Below, piece after piece: positions 51,439-59,977 of a DNA stretch of 64,000 nt. Each line of letters begins with the position of its first letter. Positions within the stretch are counted from its first letter, which is position 1. The DNA is taken from assembly GCF_003667505.1 (NCBI RefSeq), contig NZ_RCVJ01000117.1, forward strand, positions 53,728-117,727. The letters run 5' to 3'. Under the pieces are notes generated by a model. That model was not told where the DNA came from. It did no database searches and was given only the letters and a program-made list of their open reading frames with translations. Source of the DNA: Micromonospora sp. BL4. GTDB lineage: Bacteria; Actinomycetota; Actinomycetes; Mycobacteriales; Micromonosporaceae. The position numbers and the translations under genes were made by a program.

Positions 51439-54330
51439 ATGGCCGACGAGGATCTGTGGCGGGTGCTGCGCGGCATCTCCGACATGCCGTACGGGGCGGG
51501 CCAGATCGCGGCGCTGGAGCAGTTGCTGCGCCGGGTGGACGCCGCGGACGACCGGCACCTCGCCTTCGTCACCCGGATGCAGGCCACCACCGGGTACGTC
51601 TACGGCGGTGAACCGGCGAAGTCGTTCGTGACCTTCTCCTGGTGCCTGTCCGAGTTCGACCGGGATCCGCAGCCCTACCACCAGCGTCACCTGCACCACC
51701 TGCTGTGGCACTTCAAGTACATGGTGTCCGGCCTGCTGAAGTTCCCGGAGGTGCCGCTGGACCGCACGTACGCGGTGCTGGACGACATGGAACGGCGTTA
51801 CAAGGCCGGCGGGCACAGCCTCCAGACCGTCCACAAGCACCGGTTCCGGGTCGCCGATCACGTGGGTGACGCCGACGCGGCCGCGCACTGGTACCGGCTC
51901 TGGCAGACCACCCCGCGCGACGAGCTCTCCGACTGCGCCGGCTGCGACCCGACGAGCCAGGTGGGCTACCTCGCCGACACCGGTCGGGACGCCGAGGCGG
52001 TGACGCTGGCCGAGCCGGTCCTCGCCGGCCGGCTCACCTGCACCGAGCAGCCGCAGGCGATCCTCACCGCGCTACTCCTGCCGTACCTGCGCACCGGGCG
52101 CGGTGCGGCGGCGCGGGACGCGCACCGGGAGGCGTACCGCCGGCTGCGCGGCAACCTCGCCGACCTGTGGGACATCGGCGACCACATCGAGTTCTGCACG
52201 CTGACCGGCAACGAGGCGCGGGCGGTGGAGCTGGTCGAACGACACCTGGACTGGCTGGACCGGCCGCCGTCGCCGGCCGCCGCGATGCACTTCGCGGCGA
52301 CCGCCGCCGCCGCGCTGCGCCAGGCCGGCCGGATCGGCGCGCCGACCGTGTACCGCCGTGCCGCCGAGGGCCGGCCGGCCGGCGAGGTGCCGGCGCTGAC
52401 GCTCGCCGACGAGCTGGCGGAGACCGCCACCGCGCTGGCCGCCCGCTTCGACGCCCGCAACGGCAGCGCGGCCCAGTCGGAGTGGATCGCCCGACGGCTC
52501 GCCGTGCGGGCGGATGGTGAGCACCTGCCGCTCTCCGCCAGCGTCCGCCGCCGCTCGGTCCGCCCGGCCGGGGACGAGTCGAGCGTCCACCCCGACCGGA
52601 ATGCGGCACCGGCCGTCGCCGACCGGGCGCGGGCCGACGACGAGCCAGCCGTGGCCCTGCCCGCCGACGCCGGCCCGGTTGAGCTGCTGGCCCTCGCCGA
52701 GGAGAGCTGGGGCCGGCACGACCGGGCCACCTTCCGGGCGGCGCTGGCCGCCTGCGACTCACGGTTCGGCGTCGACGACCTGCCACCGGGCACGGCCGCG
52801 CACCGGCTGGCGCTGCGAGCGGCCGAGCGCGGTGACGAGGACGACATCGCCGGCGCCATCGAGATGAACCGGGCGGCGCTGAGCCGGTACCGGGAGGCGG
52901 CCGAGGAGGTGCCCGCCCAGGTGGTCGCCGGGCGGCTCGGCGTGCTGCTGACCCGCTCCGACGACGACGCCGAGGAGGGGCTGGCGCTGGTCCGGGCCGC
53001 CGCCGAGGCGTTGGAACGGCTCGGCGACGCCCGACAGCGGGCCGCCGGGCACGACCGGGTGGCGCTGGCGCTGCTGCACCGGGAACGCTGGGCGGAGGCG
53101 CTCGCCGCGCTCGACCGGGCACCGGCCGATGCGGGCGGAGACCGGCACCTGGCGGCCCGGATCGCGCTGCACCGGGCACATCTGCTGGAGCAGTCGGACC
53201 GCGTCGAGGAGGCCCGCGCGGCCGCCGACGAGGCTCGCCAGATCGGCCGTGAGCTGGGCGTCGGCGAGCTGACCACGGCAGCCTGCCTGACGTACGTCCG
53301 GACGGCGGACGATCCGGCCGACGCGGTGGCCGCCTGCGACGAGGCGCTGGCGGTGGCGCCGGCGAACGCGGAGCTGCCGATCCGGGTCGCCCGGGCCCGG
53401 GCGCTGCTCTCCGCCGGGCGGGCCGCCGACGCCGTGGACGACTTCGTCGAGGCGGTGACGCTGTGCGTGGAGCGGGGCGCCGAGGGGGACGCCTTCCTGC
53501 GGTGGGAGCTGGCGAACGCGTACCGGGTCGTGGGCCGGCTCGGTGAGGCGGCCGAGGTCGCCGAGGAGGCCGTCCTCGGTCTGGACCGGCTCGGCGCCCA
53601 GGCGGAGGCGGACCGCTGCCGGCACCTGCTGGCCGGTGTCTACGCCGGGCTCGGCGAGATCGACCCGGCGCTGGCACTGCTGGAGCGCTTGGCCGAGAAC
53701 CTGGACGGCCCGGACAACCTCCCGCACCGCGCGCAGGTGCTGGAGGAGGCCGGCGGGATCCTCTACGACGCCGACCGGGACGCGGTGGCCGCCGAGCGGT
53801 TCGCGGCTGCCGCTACGGCGTACCGGCTCGCCGACCTGCCGCTCGACGAGCTGCGGGCCCGTCGACGGGAGGCGTACGCCTGGTTCTGGTCCGATGACCG
53901 GCCGGCGGCGGTACGCGCCATCGAGCTGGTGGACGGGTTGGCGGCGACGCTGGCCGCGCAGCCCGAGCAGTCGCCGCCGGTGACGTACGAGCTGGCGATG
54001 GCGGCCGAGGCCGGCGCGAGGGTGCTGACCGGGGAGGACCGGCCGGACGAGGCGCTGGACCGGCTGTCCGGGGTGCCCGACCGTTTGCGGTCGATCGAGG
54101 CGTTCGGTGAGGCCGCGCAGGTGGAGATTCTGACCGGTGAGCTGCTGCTGCGCCTGGACCGGCCGGCCGAGGCGGAGCCGCTGCTGCGCCGTGTGCTCGG
54201 CGGGCTCCCGGCCGACTCCCGGCCCGTACGCCAGACCGCCTGGCTGCTGGCCCGTGCGCTGGACCTGCTGGACCGGTCCCCGGAGGCCGAGGCGGTACGG
54301 GCGGAGCACGACCTCGACCCGGACGACTGA
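51439..54330 (+). CDS. Large TPR-like protein coupled to HSP90
   Basis: The 963-aa product is almost wholly helical and resembles tetratricopeptide repeat proteins: many ~34-residue units with Ala/Leu at helix-packing positions occur in the C-terminal half (for example VARARALLSAGRAADAVDDFVEAV and EEAVLGLDRLGAQAEADRCRHLLAGVYAGLG). The N-terminal ~300 residues (LLRRVDAADDRHLAFVTRMQATTGYVYGGEPAKSF) are a distinct domain, also mainly helical. There is no membrane segment. The ATG at 51439 is used; GTG at 51433 overlapping the HSP90 stop is an alternative. The link to HSP90 suggests a client or co-chaperone. A terminator follows. Confidence 0.82.
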   Translation: MADEDLWRVLRGISDMPYGAGQIAALEQLLRRVDAADDRHLAFVTRMQATTGYVYGGEPAKSFVTFSWCLSEFDRDPQPYHQRHLHHLLWHFKYMVSGLLKFPEVPLDRTYAVLDDMERRYKAGGHSLQTVHKHRFRVADHVGDADAAAHWYRLWQTTPRDELSDCAGCDPTSQVGYLADTGRDAEAVTLAEPVLAGRLTCTEQPQAILTALLLPYLRTGRGAAARDAHREAYRRLRGNLADLWDIGDHIEFCTLTGNEARAVELVERHLDWLDRPPSPAAAMHFAATAAAALRQAGRIGAPTVYRRAAEGRPAGEVPALTLADELAETATALAARFDARNGSAAQSEWIARRLAVRADGEHLPLSASVRRRSVRPAGDESSVHPDRNAAPAVADRARADDEPAVALPADAGPVELLALAEESWGRHDRATFRAALAACDSRFGVDDLPPGTAAHRLALRAAERGDEDDIAGAIEMNRAALSRYREAAEEVPAQVVAGRLGVLLTRSDDDAEEGLALVRAAAEALERLGDARQRAAGHDRVALALLHRERWAEALAALDRAPADAGGDRHLAARIALHRAHLLEQSDRVEEARAAADEARQIGRELGVGELTTAACLTYVRTADDPADAVAACDEALAVAPANAELPIRVARARALLSAGRAADAVDDFVEAVTLCVERGAEGDAFLRWELANAYRVVGRLGEAAEVAEEAVLGLDRLGAQAEADRCRHLLAGVYAGLGEIDPALALLERLAENLDGPDNLPHRAQVLEEAGGILYDADRDAVAAERFAAAATAYRLADLPLDELRARRREAYAWFWSDDRPAAVRAIELVDGLAATLAAQPEQSPPVTYELAMAAEAGARVLTGEDRPDEALDRLSGVPDRLRSIEAFGEAAQVEILTGELLLRLDRPAEAEPLLRRVLGGLPADSRPVRQTAWLLARALDLLDRSPEAEAVRAEHDLDPDD

Positions 54331-54338
54331 CCTTGCCG

Positions 54339-54382
54339 GCCGGTCGACCCCTCCACGGGCAGGTCGGGAGGGGTCGACCGGC
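54339..54382 (+). terminator. Terminator after the HSP90-TPR operon
   Basis: A perfect 16-bp stem (54339-54354 with 54367-54382, arm GCCGGTCGACCCCTCC) and a 12-nt loop lie 9 bp after the TPR gene stop. Confidence 0.85.
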
Positions 54383-54451
54383 GGTGCGACGTGCGCAACC
54401 GACCGGTAACCACCGCTCCACCGCGCGCAGCTCGCGGTCTACGCTTGCCCC

Positions 54452-55051
54452 GTGACGGTGGAGCAGCAGGCGCGCGGCGCGGCGGGTGCGGGCCGGCGCC
54501 GGTCCCGCAAGGACGAGATCCTGGAGATCGCGGTCGGCCTGTTCGCCGCCCGGGGATACCACGGGGTGTCGATGGACGACATCGGCGCGGCCGCCGGGGT
54601 GACCGGTCCGGCGCTCTACCACCACTTCGCCGGCAAGGAGGCGATGCTGGCCGCCGCGCTGATCCCGGTGAGCGAAGGGCTGCTGGCCGGCGGGCGGGAA
54701 CGCTCCGCCGGGCACCCGGACGACCCGCGCGGCGTACTGGAGTCGCTGATCGACTTCCACGTCGAGTTCGCGCTGGCCAACCCGGCGGTGATCGCGCTGC
54801 ACCTGCACGAGCTGGACCGGCTGCCGGAGGAGCCGCGGCGACGGATCCGCCGCCTGCAACGGCTCTACGTCGAGGAGTGGGTCACGGTGCTCACCGCGCT
54901 GCACCCCGGCATGCCCGACGGCGAGGCACGGGTGCTGGCGCACGCCGCGTTCGGCCTGATGAACTCGACCCCGTTCCTCGGTGGTGAGGTGGACCGGCGA
55001 CGCCGCGCCGAGCTGCTGCGCGACGCCGCCCTGGCCGCGCTGCTCGCCTGA
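54452..55051 (+). CDS. TetR family regulator of the acyl-CoA cluster
   Basis: The 199-aa product has the TetR domain RKDEILEIAVGLFAARGYHGVSMDDIGAAAGVTGPALYHHFAGKEAMLAAAL and a C-terminal ligand-binding domain with conserved His residues (LIDFHVEFALANPAVIALHLHELDRLPEE). This type often controls fatty or branched-chain acyl-CoA catabolism in actinomycetes. It starts at a GTG; TACGCT lies 6 nt upstream, suggesting leaderless translation. It heads the biotin carboxylase, HMG-CoA lyase, carboxyltransferase and dehydrogenase genes. Confidence 0.9.
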   Translation: MTVEQQARGAAGAGRRRSRKDEILEIAVGLFAARGYHGVSMDDIGAAAGVTGPALYHHFAGKEAMLAAALIPVSEGLLAGGRERSAGHPDDPRGVLESLIDFHVEFALANPAVIALHLHELDRLPEEPRRRIRRLQRLYVEEWVTVLTALHPGMPDGEARVLAHAAFGLMNSTPFLGGEVDRRRRAELLRDAALAALLA

Positions 55052-55126
55052 GCCCCCGACTCGTCAGGAGCGTGCCGGTCATGGTTCCCTGACAAGCGTC
55101 CCACCATCCGGACGCCGGGAGGAAAC

Positions 55127-56464
55127 ATGATCGAGTCACTGCTGGTCGCCAATCGGGGCGAGATCGCCCGCCGGATCATCCGCACCGCCAAGCGGCTCGG
55201 CATCCGCGCGATCGCGGTGTACTCGGAGGCCGACGCCGACCTGCCGTTCGTCGCCGAGGCGGACGAGGCGGTCCTCATCGGCCCACCGAACCCGGCGCAG
55301 AGCTACCGCAACACCGAGGCGATCCTCGCCGCCGCGAAGTCGACCGGCGCGCAGGCCATCCACCCCGGGTACGGCTTCCTGTCGGAGAACGCCGAGTTCG
55401 CCCGTACCGTCGAGTCGAGCGGCCTGATCTGGGTCGGACCCGACGCGGACGCGATCACCGCGATGGGCGACAAGATCAACGCCCGGAACCTGATGGCGGC
55501 GGCCGGGGTTCCGGTCGCGCCCGGCACCACCGACCCGGCGGCGGACCTGGACACCGCCGTGGCCGCCGCCGCCGAGATCGGTTACCCGGTGATGGTCAAG
55601 GCCGCCGCCGGTGGCGGCGGTATGGGCATGGGCGTGGCCGTCGACGAGGCTGCGCTGCGCACCGAGTACGACAAGGTGCGCGCGTTCGCCGAGCGGATGT
55701 TCGGCGACGGCTCGGTGCTGATCGAGCGGTACTTCCCCCGGGTGCGTCACGTCGAGGTGCAGATCCTCGGCCTGGCCGACGGTCGGGTGGTGGCGCTCGG
55801 CGAGCGGGAGTGCTCGGTGCAGCGGCGTAACCAGAAGCTGGTCGAGGAGTCCCCGTCCCCGGCGGTCTCGCCGGAGCTGCGCGAGCGTTTCCTGGCCGCG
55901 GCGGTACGCGCCGGCGAGGCGGTCGGCTACCGCAACGCGGGCACCGTGGAGTGCCTGCTCGATCCCGCGACGAACGAGTTCTTCTTCCTGGAGATGAACA
56001 CCCGCCTTCAGGTGGAGCACCCGGTGACCGAGTACGTCTACGGCGTCGACCTGGTCGAGGAGCAGTTGCGGGTGGCGTCCGGGCTGGCGCCGACCTTCGA
56101 TCCGGACGCGCTGGCGCCGAGCGGGCACGCCATCGAGATGCGGATCAACGCCGAGGACCCGAAGCGTTTTCTGCCCGGCCCCGGCGTGGTCCGGACCTGG
56201 GTGGAGCCGACCGGCGAGGGGGTCCGGGTGGACTCTGGCTACACCCAGGGCAACACCGTCACGCCGTTCTACGACAGCCTGATGGCCAAGCTGATCATCA
56301 GCGGCGCCACCCGCGACGAGGTGATCGAGCGCGCCCGGACGGCCGTCGCCGCCTTCCAGATCGAGGGCCCGAAGAACAATCTCCCCTTCTTCGCCGAGCT
56401 CCTGGAGAACGAGGAGTTCCTCTCCGGCGCCTACGACACCGGCATCGTCTCCCGCATGCGCTGA
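55127..56464 (+). CDS. Acyl-CoA carboxylase, biotin carboxylase subunit
   Basis: The subunit uses ATP and bicarbonate to carboxylate biotin. The 445-aa product contains the biotin carboxylase domains only: VANRGEIARRIIRTAKRLGI, IHPGYGFLSENAEFA, the ATP-grasp loop KAAAGGGGMGMGV, GERECSVQRRNQKLVEESPSP and LEMNTRLQVEHPVTE. No carboxyl carrier domain with the MKM biotin motif follows, unlike the fused form in many actinomycete clusters, so an external carrier protein must be used. GGGAGG lies 6 nt before the ATG. With the neighbours it probably acts on methylcrotonyl-CoA or a related acyl-CoA. Confidence 0.94.
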   Translation: MIESLLVANRGEIARRIIRTAKRLGIRAIAVYSEADADLPFVAEADEAVLIGPPNPAQSYRNTEAILAAAKSTGAQAIHPGYGFLSENAEFARTVESSGLIWVGPDADAITAMGDKINARNLMAAAGVPVAPGTTDPAADLDTAVAAAAEIGYPVMVKAAAGGGGMGMGVAVDEAALRTEYDKVRAFAERMFGDGSVLIERYFPRVRHVEVQILGLADGRVVALGERECSVQRRNQKLVEESPSPAVSPELRERFLAAAVRAGEAVGYRNAGTVECLLDPATNEFFFLEMNTRLQVEHPVTEYVYGVDLVEEQLRVASGLAPTFDPDALAPSGHAIEMRINAEDPKRFLPGPGVVRTWVEPTGEGVRVDSGYTQGNTVTPFYDSLMAKLIISGATRDEVIERARTAVAAFQIEGPKNNLPFFAELLENEEFLSGAYDTGIVSRMR

Positions 56465-56497
56465 CCGACCCCCGACCCCCGACCCCCGGCCTCTGTT

Positions 56498-56551
56498 GAT
56501 CAAGAGGTTTGCGTCAGCCGCAGCCGGAATCCTGACGGAAACCTCTTGATC
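56498..56551. terminator. Large hairpin between biotin carboxylase and HMG-CoA lyase
   Basis: A 13-bp stem GATCAAGAGGTTT/AAACCTCTTGATC, one mismatch, then a further 6 bp CGTCAG/CTGACG enclose a 14-nt loop. It follows CCGACCC-type tandem repeats at 56465-56489. It may terminate transcription, or be a dispersed palindromic repeat. Confidence 0.65.
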
Positions 56552-56625
56552 GACGCGGCTGGTGGTGCGAGTGGCATGCTGGGGGAACCCCAGCACAGCT
56601 TGACGTCACAGTGAGGTGACCCCTT

Positions 56626-57546
56626 ATGGCGGACCTGCCGGACTTCGTCTCCATTCGCGAGGTTGGGCCTCGGGACGGGCTCCAGAACGAGGACCCGATT
56701 CCGACCGACGCGAAGGTGCGGCTGCTCGACGCGCTCTCCGGCACCGGCGTACGACGGATCGAGGCGGTGTCGTTCGTGCACCCGAAGGCGATCCCGCAGA
56801 TGGCCGACGCCGACGAGGTGTGGCGGCGGGCGGCGCGGGCGGACGGGGTGCGCTACTCGGCCCTGGTGCCGAACACGCGGGGCGCTCAGCGGGCCCTGGC
56901 CGCCGGGTTCACCGAGATCGAGGTGGTGGTCTCGGCCAGCGACACGCACAACCGGCGCAACGTCAACCGCTCCACCGACGAGTCGCTGGACGACATCGCG
57001 GAGCTGATCGACCTGCTGCACGGCGCCTCCGCGCAGGTCGAGGTGATCGTGGCGACCAGCTTCGGCTGCCCGTACGAGGGGGACGTCGACCCGGCACGGG
57101 TGGCCGGGATCGTGGACCGGGTCGTCCGCGACGGCGCGGACCGCGTCGCGTTCGGCGACACCACCGGCATGGGCACTCCGCGCCGGGTCCGCGAGCTGCT
57201 GACCGCGGTACGCGACCGCAACGCGCACGTGCCGGTGCTGCTGCACTTCCACAACACCCGGGGTACGGCGCTGGCCAACCTGCTGACCGCGCTGGAGCTG
57301 GGGGTGACCGAGTTCGACGCCAGCGTGGGCGGCCTGGGCGGCTGCCCGTACGCGCCGGGGGCCAGCGGCAACCTGGCAACCGAGGAGGCCGTGCACATGC
57401 TGCACGACATGGGCATCGACACCGGCATCGACCTGGCCGCCCTCATCGAGGCGGCCGAACTGGCCGAGCACCTGCTCGGCAAGAAGCTGCCGTCCGGCGT
57501 GCTGCGCGCGGGTCCGCGGACCCGGCTGACGCCGATGCCGAGCTGA
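56626..57546 (+). CDS. Hydroxymethylglutaryl-CoA lyase
   Basis: The enzyme splits HMG-CoA to acetyl-CoA and acetoacetate, the last step of leucine degradation. The 306-aa product has REVGPRDGLQNED at the N-terminus with the metal and catalytic residues, SFVHPKAIPQM, VSASDTHNRRNVNRS, HFHNTRGTALAN and the signature GLGGCPYAPGASGNLATEE with Cys240. Start at an ATG with GAGGTG 12 nt upstream. A small hairpin and TGACGTCA lie just before it. Confidence 0.95.
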   Translation: MADLPDFVSIREVGPRDGLQNEDPIPTDAKVRLLDALSGTGVRRIEAVSFVHPKAIPQMADADEVWRRAARADGVRYSALVPNTRGAQRALAAGFTEIEVVVSASDTHNRRNVNRSTDESLDDIAELIDLLHGASAQVEVIVATSFGCPYEGDVDPARVAGIVDRVVRDGADRVAFGDTTGMGTPRRVRELLTAVRDRNAHVPVLLHFHNTRGTALANLLTALELGVTEFDASVGGLGGCPYAPGASGNLATEEAVHMLHDMGIDTGIDLAALIEAAELAEHLLGKKLPSGVLRAGPRTRLTPMPS

Positions 57547-57562
57547 CCGCTCGCAAACGCGG

Positions 57563-57591
57563 GGAGGGGCCGGCACGATGCCGGCCCCTCC
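57563..57591. terminator. Terminator after HMG-CoA lyase
   Basis: A perfect 12-bp stem GGAGGGGCCGGC/GCCGGCCCCTCC with a 5-nt loop sits between the lyase stop (57546) and the convergent protease stop (57607), so it can serve both. Confidence 0.85.
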
Positions 57592-57606
57592 GTCGTGTCC
57601 GGTCGA

Positions 57607-58179
57607 TCAGCCCACCGTGGTGAGCATGCTCGGCCAGCTGTCGCGGAAGATGTCCGCCCCGGCGCGGTCCGCGCTGCGCTCGGCGGCGAAGGTGCCGGCG
57701 AAGAGGTTGCTCACCCGGTTCGCCTCGGCGCTGCTCGGGTACGGGTTGGTGCAGCTGGTGCCGGCGCTGCCACCGGACATCAGGAGCGAGCAGTTCCCGT
57801 TGTAGTTGTCCGGCAGGCCGAGGATGTGCCCGATCTCGTGGGTCATGATCCGCAGCACGCTGTACTGCGCGGCCTGCTGGGTGTCGATGTAGACCCGGCC
57901 GTTGCCGAGGCTGGTCCGGACGGCGTACGAGCCGCCGCCGGTGATCCGGTAGATCCGGAGGTTGGAGCCACAGTTCGCCGAGAGCGTCAGGTTCACGGTG
58001 GCGTTGTTCCAGATCGAGGCGGCCTGGTTGGCGACGCTGGCGTAGCTTCCCGCCTGGCTGGTGTTGTAGCAGATGGTCATGGCGGCGGACGCGGGCGAGG
58101 GGTTGGCGACCGTGACGCCGAGGGTGGCGAGCGTCATCGCGACGAACGCGACCGCGAGCCGATTGAGTCGTGAGGTCAT
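57607..58179 (-). CDS. Secreted snapalysin-type zinc metalloprotease
   Basis: Snapalysins are small secreted proteases of actinomycetes. The 190-aa product has a signal peptide (basic MTSRLNRLAV, hydrophobic core, cleavage near ASA at ~33), then a mature domain with the metzincin-type zinc site HEIGHILGLPD (His114, Glu115, His118, Asp124 as the third ligand, the snapalysin feature). Two Cys pairs probably form disulfides (Cys37/Cys70 and later). The ATG at 58179 has GGAG 8-12 nt upstream. It lies on the opposite strand within the acyl-CoA catabolic cluster, unrelated to its function. Confidence 0.9.
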   Translation of the reverse strand: MTSRLNRLAVAFVAMTLATLGVTVANPSPASAAMTICYNTSQAGSYASVANQAASIWNNATVNLTLSANCGSNLRIYRITGGGSYAVRTSLGNGRVYIDTQQAAQYSVLRIMTHEIGHILGLPDNYNGNCSLLMSGGSAGTSCTNPYPSSAEANRVSNLFAGTFAAERSADRAGADIFRDSWPSMLTTVG

Positions 58180-58331
58180 CGCTGACTCCAATCCGGGAGG
58201 AGGGGGTGTCAGGAGCCTAGTCATAGAGATTAATAGATTTCAATGTTTGGTTTGAATCCGCAGCATCCCGGCGCCGCCCGGCCATCCGGTCCGCCCATGG
58301 GTCGCCGGTCGTCACGCGAATGCGATAGCCT

Positions 58332-58341
58332 AACGATCGTT
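58332..58341. promoter_or_regulatory. AACGATCGTT palindrome upstream of carboxyltransferase
   Basis: The perfect palindrome AACGATCGTT lies 27 bp before the carboxyltransferase start, within TAACGATCGTTCA. AACG-N2-CGTT sites are typical of TetR-type regulators of fatty and branched-chain acyl-CoA catabolism, so it may be the operator of the cluster's TetR protein. This is inference. Confidence 0.5.
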
Positions 58342-58367
58342 CAGGTCAGTACGGCGAGGGAGTCAGC

Positions 58368-59900
58368 GTGACGCTCGACGGTGAGGCGCTGGAGCAGCTG
58401 CGCAAGCGGGCCCGGTCCGGCGGCGCGGACAAGTACCACGCGGCCAACGCGGCCAAGGGCAAGCTCTTCGCCCGGGAGCGGGTCGCGCTCCTGGTCGACG
58501 AGGGCTCGTTCGTCGAGGACGGCCTGTACGCCAACGCGCTCGCCGAGGGGCTGCCCGCCGACGGCGTGGTCACCGGCACCGCCACCATCGACGGCCGGCA
58601 GGTCTGCCTGATGGCCAACGACTCCACCGTCAAGGCCGGCAGCTGGGGCGCCCGCACCGTCGAGAAGATCATCCGGATCATCGAGCGGGCGTACGGCGCC
58701 GGCGTGCCGATGGTCTACCTGGTCGACTCGGCCGGCGCGCGGATCACCGACCAGGTCGACCTGTTCCCCGGCCGGCGTGGCGCCGGCAAGATCTTCTGGA
58801 ACCAGGTACGCGCCTCGGGATCGATCCCGCAGGTGTGCGCGCTGTTCGGCCCGAGCGCCGCAGGTGGGGCGTACATCCCGGCGTTCTGCGACGTGGTGGC
58901 CATGGTCGACGGCAACGCCAGCATGTACCTCGGCTCCGACCGGATGGTCGAGATGGTCACCGGCGAGAAGACGACCCTGGAGGCGATGGGCGGGGCCAAG
59001 GTGCACACCGCCGAATCCGGTGTCGGGCACTTCCTCTGCAAGACCGAGGCCGACGCGCTCCACGTGGTGAAGACCTACCTGTCGTACCTGCCGGCGAACT
59101 GGACCCAGCAGCCGCCGACCGCGCCGGCCGTCGCCGCGCCGGCGAAGGCTGACCTGGCCGCGCTGGTGCCGGCCAGCGAGCGGCAGGCCTTCGACATGCG
59201 GCGGTACGTCAAGGGTCTGCTCGACGAGGGCTCCTTCTTCGAGATCCAGGCGCTCTGGGCCAAGGAGCTGACCATAGGCTTCGGCCGCCTCAACGGCGAG
59301 GTCGTCGGCGTGGTCGGCAACAACTCGATGTTCAAGGGCGGCGTGCTCTTCGTCGACTCGGCCGACAAGGCGACCCGCTTCGTGCAGCTCTGCGACGCGT
59401 TCAACGTGCCGCTGCTCTTCCTCAGCGACGTACCCGGCTTCATGGTCGGCAGCGCGGTCGAGAAGCAGGGCATCATCCGGCACGGCGCGAAGATGATCAC
59501 CGCCATCTCGGAGGCGACCGTGCCGAAGATCTGCGTGGTTGTCCGCAAGGCGTACGGCGCCGGCCTCTACGCGATGGCCGGCCCCGGGTTCGAGCCGGAC
59601 GCCACCATCGCGCTGCCCAGCGCGAAGATCGCGGTGATGGGGGCCGAGGCAGCGGTGAACGCGGTCTACGCCAACAAGATCGCCGCCATCGCGGACGCGG
59701 ACGAGCGTGCCGCCTTCGTCGCCGCGAAGCGCGCCGAGTACGAGCAGGACATCGACGTCGTCCGGCTCGCCAGCGAGCTGGTGGTGGACGCCATCGTCGA
59801 GCCGCACGATTTGCGGACCGAGCTGGTCCGCCGGTTCGCCGCAGCGCGTACCAAGGATCGGCACTTCTCCCGGCGTCGGCACGGCGTCACCCCGGTCTGA
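58368..59900 (+). CDS. Acyl-CoA carboxylase, carboxyltransferase (beta) subunit
   Basis: This subunit moves the carboxyl group from biotin to the acyl-CoA. The 510-aa product has crotonase-like N- and C-halves: ADGVVTGTATIDGRQVCLMANDSTVKAGSWGARTVEKI, LVDSAGARITDQVDLFPGRRGAGKIF and the oxyanion region GPSAAGGAYIPAFCD in the first half, and SDVPGFMVGSAVEKQGIIRHGAKM with AYGAGLYAMAGPGFEPD in the second. It is most like methylcrotonyl/geranyl-CoA carboxylase beta subunits, fitting a leucine pathway. GGGAG precedes the GTG start. Confidence 0.93.
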   Translation: MTLDGEALEQLRKRARSGGADKYHAANAAKGKLFARERVALLVDEGSFVEDGLYANALAEGLPADGVVTGTATIDGRQVCLMANDSTVKAGSWGARTVEKIIRIIERAYGAGVPMVYLVDSAGARITDQVDLFPGRRGAGKIFWNQVRASGSIPQVCALFGPSAAGGAYIPAFCDVVAMVDGNASMYLGSDRMVEMVTGEKTTLEAMGGAKVHTAESGVGHFLCKTEADALHVVKTYLSYLPANWTQQPPTAPAVAAPAKADLAALVPASERQAFDMRRYVKGLLDEGSFFEIQALWAKELTIGFGRLNGEVVGVVGNNSMFKGGVLFVDSADKATRFVQLCDAFNVPLLFLSDVPGFMVGSAVEKQGIIRHGAKMITAISEATVPKICVVVRKAYGAGLYAMAGPGFEPDATIALPSAKIAVMGAEAAVNAVYANKIAAIADADERAAFVAAKRAEYEQDIDVVRLASELVVDAIVEPHDLRTELVRRFAAARTKDRHFSRRRHGVTPV

Positions 59901-59977
59901 CCCCTCGACCGGACCAGCACAGCGAACCGTCCCGGCGTCACGAGCGCCCGGCGGCCCCGTCCACACAGGAGGATGAG

